A DNA stretch of 64,000 bases from Galbula dea (taxonomy: Eukaryota > Chordata > Aves > Piciformes > Galbulidae): assembly GCA_013399015.1 (NCBI GenBank), contig VWZX01002368.1, positions 403,093 to 467,092 of the forward strand, read 5' to 3'. The translations under genes were made by a program, and so were the position numbers. The stretch's first letter is position 1; each line of letters begins with the position of its first letter. This document shows, in pieces, positions 23,201 through 35,206 of the stretch. The notes beneath the pieces were generated by a model. The model had not been told where the DNA came from and did no database searches. It saw only the letters and a program-made list of their open reading frames with translations.

Positions 23201-26200
23201 TTTTGTATAAACCATTATAGGGGTACCTTGCTTTGCCTGGATCTTGTGTGTAGTGGTACTTTGCATCCACCTGTGCCACTGAGACAGATTTAATTTTAGA
23301 ATGTTTCAGAAGCGCCTTTTCACCAGTCATACATTAGCTGTATGAAATCACCATGAACTGCTTTGCTTTCTCAGCATGGCTCAGCTTTATCCTCAGTCAA
23401 TAGACATCTTATCAATCCTTGTTCAAAGACATTCTTTTGCTTCCCCTGGGCTAGTGCTGGTGATAGATAAAAAGTCTGCAAGCTTGGGTTGTGATTTGTT
23501 AGTCCCAAGTTATTTGAGGCAAATGGATAGTAAACAAATTTTGAAAATCCACCCAGTTCATTAAAACTTAAAGCAGTCATTTAAAAGTGTGGTGGAGTTT
23601 CAGAGGGCTCTCAGCTTCACAGCATGGCCCATGATGCTGCATGTACAAATCAAAAAGTAATATAAAGTACACTTTTTTCATCTTCACAAAGAGGTTTTTT
23701 CGTACAGCCTTAAAGACCTTTAGATCTTTCTACATCTGAAAGGAAGATGCAGCATCTCTTGGAATTTCTCAGTATAGATTCAGAACCCCTTTAGTGACTA
23801 TTCCTTTGAATGTCTGGGTTAACTCTCATTTTTGTTTTGTATTAAAGTTTCTTTTTTTAATACCTTTATACTTACAAGGGTCATTAGAGGATTATCCCTA
23901 AACCTCAGAATATTAGCAGTTTCTCACAGCTCCTGCTATTTTCCTTCCTATGGTTAACTTGACTTTTCACTTCAACCAAGGAATAATTCTACTCATTGCT
24001 TTATCTTCATTCTAAAAATTTCCCTGAAGAACATCTTCAGTTTTCTTTAGTGTCAGAAGATAGTCTTCCACCTCATATCAGACAAATGAAAAATTTTGTA
24101 AGAACAATTTTTCCTTGGTAATATTAAGATCATTAGACAGCTGTGGATCACAACCACTCTTTTGGAAGCCAATCCATTGGTACTTCTCTAGCCTTCAGAT
24201 ATTACTAGAAAAAAAAAATTTGATTTGGCTATGCTACATGGGGAAAATGTAAGCAAAGCTTCTTCTTTAATGAAGATAAAGTATGAAGTGTTCTGCAATC
24301 AAAATATACTCTGTGATTAACTAATTGTAGTCGGTGTATGTGCCCAGACAGCTTTCTTTCCCCATCCACTAAGCTTTCAAGACAGCCATAAATAAACAAC
24401 CATTGTCAACTGGACAAATTACAAAGAACTTTTGAGAAGGCTGGGCCATCTGGGGATGCTCCAGTAAGAGAGGGCAAGCCTAGAAGCATTTAACAGAGAG
24501 GTTTACCGTGGTGGGCCAACAGGCTAAGGACTTAACAGAAAACGAATGCGTCCAGCAGTGGTTTAGTGTTTATTGTAATAATGCAATGACTGGGAGAGTG
24601 CAGCTAAGAGGTGAAATGAGATGCACCTACCTTTCATTTTAGTCCATCACATTCTGAGAAATTCACATATACTCTCATGAAGAGACTGTTTTGCTCTTGC
24701 CTCAGTTTGCCTCATTGCTGTGGATGAAAAGCTTCTACAGGCAGATTTCTCAAGTGTTACCAGTCCTGGGTGCCTGTTGTAGGGTCTAGGATTAGAAAAT
24801 TCCCCCAACCTGAAGAAGGTTCCTGAAGCACAGCAGAATAGGAGTACCAGGATATTTCCTGAATTAATTTGGAGGGTTCTGACAGTGGATTTCTTCTAAT
24901 CCACTAATCTTCTAATCTTATCCTTCCACGCCATTATTCTTACTTTGGTAGTACTCATCATGCCACCTCCTACAAACATACTTGGAAGAGAGAGCTCTTA
25001 GGTTACAGTTTCCATGTCATTCATCAAATGTTGCAGTAAAAATTACCAGAAACAGACTAATGAGGGCAGGTTTCTGGAGGGCTTCAGTCTATCAAGAACT
25101 CCTACCTCATTGTGCAGGTGATATCATTTATGACTGTGAGAGCTGGAGAGAAAAACTACGGACACAAATGTTTCATTTCTGTTTAGCTGAAGGAAGCAAG
25201 GTGTGTATGGGGGTGGGTCTCAGAAACAGGTTTGCAAAAATGTGTGCATGATTTAGAGCAATTATTTAAGTAAACTTGATAGTAATGCATGTGACAGATG
25301 GCTAAAGATCTAAGGGGTCACTTGAATATGCAAAATTATCCACTGATTCTTTGGACCCAATTCTTACACTATGATGTGACCAGACTACCTCCCACCCTCT
25401 TGGAATTGAGATCCTTAGAGAATACTCTAGGATTTTCCCCCCATCTCTTTAAACAAACATTTAATCAACGTATGTTACACATAAAAATGTAAAGGAGAGT
25501 AAAAATAGCTAGGTTGAAACAGTGCTGAGCTGTCTGCCTTGCCATCGTGTCTTGTACATCAGGTAGATAGGAGTTTTAGAAGAAAAGTGGAAGAAATTCT
25601 GCAGGAAGCACTTGTAAGACCTCTCCTAAGCTTAGATAGCTTCTTATTTTCATTTGAAATTTCCTTCTATTAAGATTTCATAATTTTGAAGTAGAAAGAA
25701 ATGCATGTGACAGAAGGATGAGAATAATAGGATTTTCTCTTTGTTTATCTTCATGCAAGGTAGCTGGAAAGGTAAGTAGGGTTTCTCTGGGAGTAGAGAG
25801 GATGTGGTTGATTTTTTAACAAAGGTTTTCTATGTTATTGTTATTTCAGCATGTGCACTTTCATCCAAAATCAATTCAGCTTGTACAGAGAACTGAGAGA
25901 GATTTCCAAGACTTCTGTAAGGGTCTGAAGCTTATATGATCACAGTATTTTGATATCAGTGGGTCTCATCATTGTTCCACTGTTTTTTAATTTGGTTCTC
26001 CCATAGAAGCTGAATTTCACAGAGAGTTCCTGTTCTCAAAGTCTGTATTTTTACTCCCAATTTCATTAAACACCTAATGAGTAAAGAAGAGAGGCTTCTA
26101 TATTGCCTCCACTGAAAAAAGTGTGTAATGAGTTCTTGTTATCCTGGCTCAGAAATTGTTTTCTCTGAGGTGTAATACCACAGTTTCTGCGGGTCTGCAG

Positions 26201-27780
26201 TGCTACTGTATTGTGTCGTTATCATGTGCTTATATTCTTATCCTAAAACCACAATAAATAAGAAATCTTCAGTGTAGAGAATGAGGACAAGTTGGACAAG
26301 CCTGCCTGCTAAATTACTTTCCATTCCTGTGATGGTTTCTCTGTGATTGGATTAAAAGAGGTTGTCAGTGTGTGCTTATCCTGTAACTGCCTACCCTGTC
26401 CCCTGGCTAGGTATAAATAAAGGCTTGGCAGGTTCTAGTAAAGCATCTTGTTTAACCTCTACAAAGTACCAATATTTACTCAGAAATTCAAAACAATGCA
26501 TTCAACCTTCTCTTACTGGAGGGCAACAGGAGTACAAAGTGGGCAGCCATGTCCCTGGCATGTCTGCTTTCCCCATGGGGTTTCCCTTTCATTTATCTCT
26601 TGACTGTCTCCTTTTGTTTAAGGTAAGAACTGAATTATGAACTGCTGAGGAATTCCAAACCCATTGCCACAGTCTGCTTTGCAGAACACTTTCTTCTGCA
26701 TATTCAGTGATTGCCTTTCTCTTACCCCCGGAGTGGAGCTAGAAATGAGACATTTCCCATTCTGTATTTTCCAGCAGATGAGTATTTCCATAGCCATGCA
26801 CACAAATCTACAGAGTTATGTCCATGGTTTCATTATGCAAACCCTTTTCTCTGGTTCCTCTAACTTTTTCCATTGCTGTTGTTGAAAGTGTAATGGATTT
26901 AATCATGTGTATGGGTAAAACAGCACAGAAGAAAAAGATTGGAAACTCTGCATATGAAAACCAACATTCACTTACCAAATTTAAAATCATAATAGTATTG
27001 CACTCTATTTCTCCACATTTTCTCATTACAGAAAAGGGATTAAAGTCCTTACAAGGGCATGTGAATGGGGTTGTTTTCTAAAAAGTGCATTTTTACTCAA
27101 AGAAAAAAACAATCTTCACCTTTGAAATGGTCTGTATTAGGCAACCTGGAATGAAAATATGCAACTTGAGAAAGCCACTGAGTATACAGCAGCAAAAAAG
27201 GGATTATAGTAGCTCTGCATGGTCTAGATATTGAAGCAGACCCTTCTGTTCATTCTTTTGTTCCCTGAATCCCTTGAGCCTTCCCCTTCCTTTCACCGTG
27301 ACACTTCTGCAATCTCTTTGAGCTGCTATGGCTTCCTACCAGCCTCAGTTTTGTCTTGTTGCTGCTCTCCAGCCCTGGCACTGCAATCAACTCTGCTTGC
27401 TTTTATTTTCTTTCACCCCGAGCATTGTCTGTCCCCAGAGGAGCTTGGGCATTAACACACCAATGCACCAGAGTCAGGCTCTGGCCTCTAGGCTAGAGTT
27501 AGCAGTTGTAAGCTGGGCTTTAAGAACAGAGATAGCAAGGGTCACCTGGCACAGCAGGACGTCACGTCTAGGTCAGGTAATAGGAAAGAACAACAACAAA
27601 AAATAGTACATCTAAATTCTCATTTCTTTTGAAGACCTGGGTTCCTTTCTGAAACTTGAACTCACACCCTCAAATTCCATCATTTAGACCTTTAATTCAT
27701 GTATGACCAAGTAGAGGGGTGACAGCACAGAAGAACAGTCTGTTGGGCAGGGATCTTGCCTGACAAATAGGAAACACAGA
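20267..27780. other. Unique non-coding sequence, no gene
   Basis: A long stretch without recognised genes. Open frames reach at most 119 codons (22032-22391), with overlapping frames on the opposite strand and no domains. A TATAAATAAAGG word at 26412-26423 could be a TATA box plus poly(A) signal of an eroded LTR, but the element's ends cannot be defined. No CR1 end motif is present. Confidence 0.55.
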
Positions 27781-27860
27781 TTTAGTTCTCTCCTCTGTGT
27801 TAGGAACTCAGATTCATGTCTCCCACATCTCAGGGGAGTAGCCAGACTCAATAGCTTTAG
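27781..27860. repeat. Possible fossil SINE-like fragment
   Basis: The part reading GGAACTCAGATTCATGTCTC then CCACATCTCAGGGGAGTAGCC follows the order of an old repeat seen in turtles and crocodilians ('gaacccaggtctcccacatcccaggcgagtgcc'). The segment is diverged but runs collinearly for about 60 bp. The call is based on remembered pattern only. Confidence 0.35.
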
Positions 27861-30800
27861 TGCAGGCACTGTCAGTTGAAGTTAGACAGTTCTTCATGAC
27901 AGTCATGGAGCTAGAATACCAAGCAAGGAGGTCCATTGCCCACTAAATCATCTGTGAGGGTGGAAAAGGGCCTAAATTTTGATGCCCTCTTTGGGTCTGT
28001 TGGACAGTAAGTACCTGTTTTGTAGAAAACAATGTTATAAGGAAGCTGTAGCCACAGGACATCCCTAACAAGAGAAGCAAATGGAAAAGTTGTGTGGCTA
28101 AGAGCAAAGGAGAAAAGCACAGGGTTAGGTTAGCTGCAGATCCCAAGGAGTTTTCTGAAGCAATGAGACAGAAGGCAGGGAATTCAGAGATGTAGGACAA
28201 TATATGGTTGTGGGGAAGCAGCGGTCACTCCAGTCAGTTATCCTTTCCACTGTCCATCCAGGGACCTAGCAGTGCTTAGATGTACATCTGGGCACCCTCA
28301 TTCTGCTAAACATGGATGGTGGTGACTGTGGTGCCATTTCACATTATAACCTCACTAATGATCCAGCCCCTGGGTGCATGCTATTGTTGTGTGATGGATG
28401 TGCATCTGGTTAAGTTCCCTTGTCATAAATGAGGCTGGCAGGAGGGTCTATGAGGAGTCTGGAAATCACTCTCCTGCTCTTTTATCTGAAATTCTTGGTG
28501 ATATTCTCAGTATGTGTTCAAGAAAGATTTGATGGAAAGGCTAAGGCTGTTGTTCCTTGAAGATGAAACAGGCTTTTAGGTGACTGGCTGAGATGCTGTA
28601 GGACTGTCAGTTTTGAGGCTGCCAAGATCTACTTTAATTATATATATTGTATAATTAATGTAACGTGAGATATGTGTAGATAATTAATAATATTAGGGTA
28701 TCTGGAGTCTTCTATAAGTGAATAAATAACCTGATCTAATAAATAAAACAAACACATGGGGCTATGTAGCTACTCATGAAGAGAACTGCAAAGCAGTGCA
28801 AGGAGGGGGCTGTGCAGTTGGAAGAATCAGATTTTATGCTTTCCCTAAAAAATGCCCTGGCTTTCCATTTGCTCATAGTGGTGAGTTAAGACATTTATAT
28901 TGAACTGTGATGCCCTATGTGATTTGTGTTCCTCAGGTCTAAAGGAGACTCTTCTTTTATGTGTGGGCATAACAGCTGAAATCAGGGGAAACATCTCTGG
29001 TGAAGATTTCAGAAGTAGAAAACTGGCACACTGGAGGTTGCCTCAACCATTGCCTTCTGGAATATATCAGCTGGAAATGAGATCAAAATGTCACACCTCT
29101 GCGTGATGGGGTTGTACATGGGCTGATTTCAGGTCCTAGCTATCAAAATGGGTCTGGTACAAAGCTTGTTGAATAACTGCATGGCCATCAGAGAACTATA
29201 AATCAATTTGTGAAATACAGCCTGATCTCTGTATACTTTCTGCTAAATAGTCTTTTATAGTTTAAACTTTTTTTAAGGCTCAGAATCTATTAAATACACA
29301 ACCTAAATGTATATACATCAATGAATCCACAACATTGTTGCCTTACTATGATACACAGGGTATGTACTCTTGCTCTGGCTACTTTCAAGCTCTGTTTCTA
29401 AATCCAATGCATTAAATATCTGTCCAGCTTTCTCTCTGGAAAACATTAACTTGGGATTTTATTGTTGCTATTGAAGAAACTGTCCTGCTCACACTGACAA
29501 AGCAAAGAGGAAGAAAGTTTTGCAGATGCTGCTATGAATGTCTTGTGTGTTCTCCCACAGTAAGACTTGAGTTAGGGGAGAATCAAAGGGAATTTTCAGT
29601 GTCGTAAATAGCTGGTCATAGGAAGCTGTGCAAAATTAAAATTCAGAAGGAATGGCTACCTCACAGGAGGAAGCAGAGGTCCTCCAGGTAGACCTTATTG
29701 CCTAAAAAAAAAAAAAGAAAAAAAAAAAAGATGATGATTCATCTCTAGTGCCCCTAGACCAAAAAGATGTCTGGAGCAAGGAAGCAAAAGTATATTTAAA
29801 ACCAAAGGGAGAAAGTTACGTAGGAGGTGGGGTGTGGAAGGAGACCACAAGGTTGCAAAAGATCTTTGCCAACTGTAGCAAGAGGAGAAGAAAATAGATA
29901 TATCCTCTTAAATCTGCAGTGAATCACCACAGGTCATGTTTTATGGAGGGTTTATTGCATGTTTCATGTGTACCTTGGAGAATAAAACCATGTGCATCTG
30001 ATTAGATTACTTAGTACTGTGACTGTAAGGTAATAGTATAAACTGAATGCAATTATTTTTAAAGGAAATTATATTCCTGCTGCTTTCTGTCTGTCTGCTG
30101 TCCTCTATCTTTTTCTTTTTATTGTCTCTTTTATCTTGGTTCTAAGATGGCTTTCACACCATATCTACCTTGCAATCCCCTGGTTTGTGTGAAGGCAATT
30201 CACAGCTCAGTGCATCGCCTGTCTTCTCTGATTGTTTACAACTGGTTTATTAACCAGGCTTTGTCTTGGACTATCTTTGCTTCATCAGGAGGGAGGGGGA
30301 GAGCACAGTTGTTCATTTTGCATTAAGCATGTGTGCTGATGTGGAAATATCCAAGCATACCCCTCAGAGGCGATATCTGTGTTAGAATGAAACCAACTTT
30401 TATAGGAAAAAAATTAATTTATTACCAATGCAAGGTTATTACTTGGACCATATAATCCAGTGTAAGTATGTGATATTGCCTCCACCTAAGAGTCCTATAT
30501 TCCTGATTAAAAAGTGCCAGAGGGGACTACATGCCTTGCAACCACTTATCTGCCCCGTTTTCAATTTCACCTGCTACAATATTCCATTTGAACTCTTTCT
30601 TAGAATTTTCCAGCTGAAGTGAAATATTTGACTTTCGCATTGGGCTGCAATTTTGGGGTGAGAGGGCAGGGGCTTGAGAAATTTCATCCTTTTTCCTGCT
30701 GCCTGCCTTTCCTTCCCCTAGAAATATGTTGTTGTAAGTGCCTTTGGCAAAATAGTGATTAGCTATAATGAAGATCTGTCTGAGAGAGATTACTGCCTTT

Positions 30801-33059
30801 ATGAGGTGGCATTTTTCAATGTGACCATGCCTATACCTTCCAGGCAGTTTGCTTTCTCTGTCCACAATTATATTTGTATATTTTGCTCTGTAGTTTTAAA
30901 TACCTGCACTAGTCCAGGCTGATTTATTCTTATTATTTAAGTAGACACAACATGTAATGTATTGAACCACATGTTCTAACATTATATATTACCATGTTTG
31001 CCTTCTACAATAGTGAACTCATGTATAACTGACTGTCCACTTGCTCCCCAGATTCCCAGGAAGAGAGTTATGCTTTGCAGGCAGACTGGAAAACTATATT
31101 GAGAGATGGATCTAGTCTAATAATTTTTGTATCTCCTCAGACCAGTTTCCTGGGGTAAGATTCATTTCACCTTACTTCAGGCAGTCTACAGGGTAGATGT
31201 TGACAGTTGAGATAGTTGTCATGGGCTCCTTTTCCATTTAGTGGAGATCTAGACAAAAGCATCAAAGGAGTCTGAGGCAATTAGTCTGGTACTCAAAATG
31301 TGAGTTGTGCATGTGATTCCATTGTTTCAGTTGGCTATGTCTCCACTGTCTGTTGAGAAAACTATGAACAACTGGCCCAGCTGTAGATGGATGGGGTCCA
31401 GTCCTTGTGTCCTACCAAAATCTCAGCCTGTAACTCTTCAGATGTCTTTCCACCATCTCAAACTCCTTTTTACTCAAAACCATGATTCACTACCTTCTTT
31501 ACTCAGCTGCCCTGAGCAATAGCATTATCTCACCTGGGCTCTCCAGCTATTGTGTACAACATGTATGTGTCCTTCCTCACAGCTGGGTGGAATGCAGAAG
31601 ACTTGTAGCTTTTTCTGCCTTTCCATGATACAGGGTTTTTAGGTCATTCTCATAGCCAAAGCTCTTTTCCCATCTTGACATCTTGACCACTAGAGCTTCG
31701 TTTTCTTTGACTTTGACATGACTAGGCCTGTTCCTTTCAGAGCTTTTGAGGAAGCTACTGGAAAGATTATAGACTGTCTTTAAGTTGCCCAGATTTATGA
31801 ATCTCTCTATTCCCCTTATTCATTCTGCTTCATCAGATATGTTACCTGCATTCACATTAACAGTCCTTAAAAATCTATACATTTTCTGTCCACCAATTTT
31901 TAGTCAGTACTTTCAACTACTGAAGAATCTGCTGTGCTCAGAAATCATACATGAGACATCCTATTTGCTAGTACACTCTCACTTTCCTTTTCAACCCTTC
32001 ACTTTCTTTTCCTATGCTGCTTGTTACACTGAGAAGTATACCTACCAGAGTCTCTAGAGCACCACATATTTCTCCTTCCACTCCATCTAGAAAACTCTTC
32101 TCCTTCATGTTTAGTGTGGGCTCAAAGGTGGATGCATGAGATCTGCATTTAAACTAAAGCTGTATCACCAGTGAGACACCTCCGTGTCCATGGCTAACAC
32201 ACACATCAGTACCTTTCAGTTGCCTTTCCCCTTGGAATAGTAGTGTCATCATAATTTTAGTAATCACCATCTCCCCTTGAGCCAAATATCATTTTGGCCA
32301 TATGCAGTGGTCCTCATCTGTGCTTCCATTTTAACTGAAGCCCTGTAGGGCCCAAGTTTTCCTGTTGCTCGAACAAACTTTATTCTGGCTTGCATTGCTT
32401 TTTCCATGCTCACCCATTCATTTTCTGAAGCTGCACTTATCCCACCACCACCCACTCACACCCACACACACTGCAAAAATAAGGAGAAATAATTTACTTT
32501 TTCTTTTAAAACATAGGTACACACAGGATTGACCACTTCTTCACCTTTTGAGAGTATTGCTTTGTTAACATCATGTTCAATAGAAGTCTTTATCTGTGCT
32601 TTTACAGGTCTGGCTTTTTTAACCTTCTGCAGTATGTTCTTAGACTTTGTGATTTTAACCAGATCCATTATTATCTAAATACTAGGGAAGCAGGCAGAGG
32701 AGGGAAGAGAGAATAGACAAGTGATCCCTTAAAGTGCTGTTCTCGGTAGCTCTTTACAATATACATTAAGAACAGCAGGGAGAACAGCTTTCATGGTAGA
32801 TCTGAGCTTGTTAAAAAAAGAAGTTATGGTGCATAGTCTCAAAAAAAGGGGGCTGGTTCATATCTGTCACCACTGGTCTTGGCATTTCATGTTTGCATAG
32901 GGCAATCCTGTTGTGCATAGTCTAGACAGAGCGGTGTCAGGTTTGCCCCTGCTGCTTTACAGTCATGCTGCCTGTAGTTTGCTCCTGAACAAAATCTCTT
33001 TAGGTGTTTTGGGATGCACGAGTCTTAAGGTCTTAAAATGCTGCTCTCTAGAGTGTATG
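27861..33059. other. Unique non-coding sequence, no gene
   Basis: No gene is recognised. An A-rich tract lies at 29704-29729. The longest frame is 112 codons on the minus strand (30527-30865), without domains. AT-rich words around 28630-28740 are simple sequence. Confidence 0.55.
29704..29729 (+). repeat. A-rich tract
   Basis: Thirteen A, a single G and twelve A lie in a row. Sequence upstream does not match a known gene or retroposon, so I cannot call it the tail of a processed pseudogene or SINE. Confidence 0.9.
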
Positions 33060-33420
33060 TTCCTATTAATGGGCCCATAAAGATCCCCTTATTTATTATT
33101 GTTTAATTATATGCAACCTGTTGCTGCAAAATAGCTGTGCATAATTGCTGTTTATTTCTGTGCTGGCTTGTGTGTACTTGTATTTAAAAGATACATTTTG
33201 GGTTTAGTGATTTCTGTGTTACTGCTTGTTCAAAGTGACTTTATTTTCTGTTGTCTTTTCTCTAAATGTTCTTTTGATATTTAGAGTGTTAGTGATGATA
33301 TTATTACATTGCTGTTAGCTATTGAATGAATGATTGCTGTTGTATTCTGAATGTGCTGATGCTGAAAATCTGCGATATAAATAAACTTCCTCTGCTAACA
33401 TCATTATAATAGCACAAGCA
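33060..33420. promoter_or_regulatory. Candidate conserved non-coding block
   Basis: The block is T-rich and repeat-free, with many TAAT/ATTA and TTATT words, octamer-like ATATGCAAC and TGCATAATT sites and a run of TTGCTGTT-type words. The texture is like vertebrate developmental enhancers. It has no ORF of note. Constraint is untested. Confidence 0.2.
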
Positions 33421-34251
33421 GCAGAAATTTATGGAAAGAACAGATTAAATGCTTAGACTTAAATTCTTCAGTGTGCAACTCTGCTTAAACTGCTGTGTCT
33501 GAATTTTGGGTTGCTGAATCAGGTGGAAAAAATCAAACTGACACATCGCTTGTCTGTGCATTTTTACTATGATATATTATGTTACTAAAAGAAAAAGTTC
33601 AAAAGCTACCATTGATAATCCTGGCTAAAACTTGGAACATAAATTATTAAGATCTGTAGTTTCTTTTCAGAGGGGCCTGGGATTTAATGCATATATCACA
33701 GCAAGGAAATGTAACATCAATATGTACTTATGCATTATAACATGTGACATTTTTATGTATGTAATAAAGCACTCACGATGTAACTGTTTATCTAAGCCAC
33801 AGATAGGAAGGTTGAGAAATTCACACAGTTAATCATATTTATTTAGCTAATTAATAACTAATAGCATTAATCATAAAATGCATGAACATTTGAAGTGATT
33901 TATGATTGAATACAAAAACTACTCTCAAACTTGCTTTCCAAAGTATATTTTGTTTATTCATATTCATAAAATGTTCCTATATACCTAGTCTCAATATTTC
34001 ACATACTTATCCCATAAATTGGAAATGTAGGATACAAAATACCATGTCAAGAATTTACTGGAGATATATACACCTCCACTAACCATCTCCAATTATCCTG
34101 TGTAATCACTTCTAGGCTAGGGAAATGAGACTCCCAAAGTCAGTGTTGCTTATCTCCGGATTGCTGTAGTCACCTACACTTTGTGCAGAGCTTCAGGATT
34201 TCACAGAAATGGGTTGAAAGGTAATATTATCATTATACCATAAGATTAGTG
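33421..34251. other. Unique non-coding sequence
   Basis: Nothing recognisable; AT-rich with frequent stops. It ends at the left terminus of the hAT-like element. Confidence 0.5.
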
Positions 34252-34401
34252 CACTGGTTCCCAACCTTTGCTGCCCCTTGATAGCAATACTGAGCAAGCT
34301 GGCCAGTGGGGTCAGAATTTGTTCTCCCTGTTGTCCTTAACTCCTTAATTCCCTGTAGCTGGGAGCAGTGCTGTCCTTTAACAACCTGTTGGGAATTAGT
34401 G
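34252..34401. mobile_element. hAT-like miniature element (MITE)
   Basis: The left end CACTGGTTCCCAAC and the right end GTTGGGAATTAGTG are inverted copies at 12 of 14 positions, about 150 bp apart. The left end is close to the CAGTGGTTCCCAACC terminus typical of hAT-Charlie elements. No transposase frame is inside, so it would be a non-autonomous copy. The flanks allow two readings. Either the element ends at 34401 without a clear target duplication, or the right end has lost its last bases and GATTAGTG (34244-34251) and AATTAGTG (34394-34401) form an 8-bp target-site duplication with one mismatch. Confidence 0.45.
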
Positions 34402-35169
34402 AGAAAGGTGAAGACATCACCAGCTTCAGGGTTTCTAATTCAGTAGGTTTGTTCTCTTCCTTTTGAAAACTTTTTTATTGCAAGTTTAATAGTGCCCAGT
34501 GAGACTCACTAATAAATGAATGAGTGTTCATTTCCTGCACAGGTTTTGTCAAATTTACCTATTATCTCCAAGGTTCAGACTAAGAGTAATAGAGTGACAA
34601 GGCTCGTTTTTGAAAATTGAGGAGAGGGAGATATATCTCTTGGGGGGAAGAACAGGCAGACATGAATAAAGACAAGCTTAAAGCAGAAAATTTAAACTAA
34701 AATAAAATCATGGTTTACCTGTATTTTTCAGATATTTATTTGTAACAATGTTTAAATTAATCGAAGTAAATGACTGAACTCAGCAGGTATGTGAAAGCTG
34801 AAATATGTAATCACTCACAGAAGGCATTACAGCAACACATTAGCAGTGCTGTGGAGATGGCTGTGTGGGAGGCATTTTCATACCAAATCCTTTTTTTTTT
34901 TTAGTTATTTATAATTGTTTCAGGAAAAAAATACATCCCTTCTGGGCTTTGGACTGGAAGAGTGAGTGCTTGCTTTCTTTATGATGGTGCTTTCTAAAAT
35001 TGGTCATGTTCTCTGTGGCCATATTAGAGTTATCATACTGTGGTACAACTGGTTTACACTACCTGAATTGTTTTCCAAATGTGGTTTGTCTGGTTTGGAA
35101 CGATTTCTAATGAGTTGAGTATTAGTTTATTGCAGAAAGGAAAGCTTTCAGTTAGAAACTCCAAACTGA
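34402..35169. other. Unique non-coding sequence
   Basis: No gene or clear repeat, apart from an 11-base T run near 34892. AT-rich. Confidence 0.5.
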
Positions 35170-35206
35170 CCTGGACCTTAATCCTGCAATGATTTATGCA
35201 CATATT
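35170..35206. repeat. Fossil palindromic-repeat arm (amniote-type)
   Basis: AATCCTGCAATGATTTATGC followed by ACATATTTAAT resembles an arm common in turtle genomes ('gatcctgcaaacacttatgcacatgcttaac'). A possible matching arm (AAACACATGTTTGAGC) lies near 35368-35383, and a similar word (CCTGCAAGTACTTGTGCATTG) at 35662-35682. Each match is short and diverged. Confidence 0.35.

Noticed and set aside
24697..24735. MIR-like tail (TTGCCTCAGTTTGCCTCATT)
   Set aside because: Only about 20 bp match and the upstream MIR core is not visible.
26329..26450. Possible eroded LTR (TGTGATGG start, TATAAATAAAGG inside)
   Set aside because: Ends, target duplications and any internal retroviral sequence could not be found; a single TATA-like word is too little.
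29640..29729. Processed pseudogene or SINE ending in the A-rich tract
   Set aside because: Sequence upstream of the tract resembles no known gene or SINE, and no target duplication was seen.
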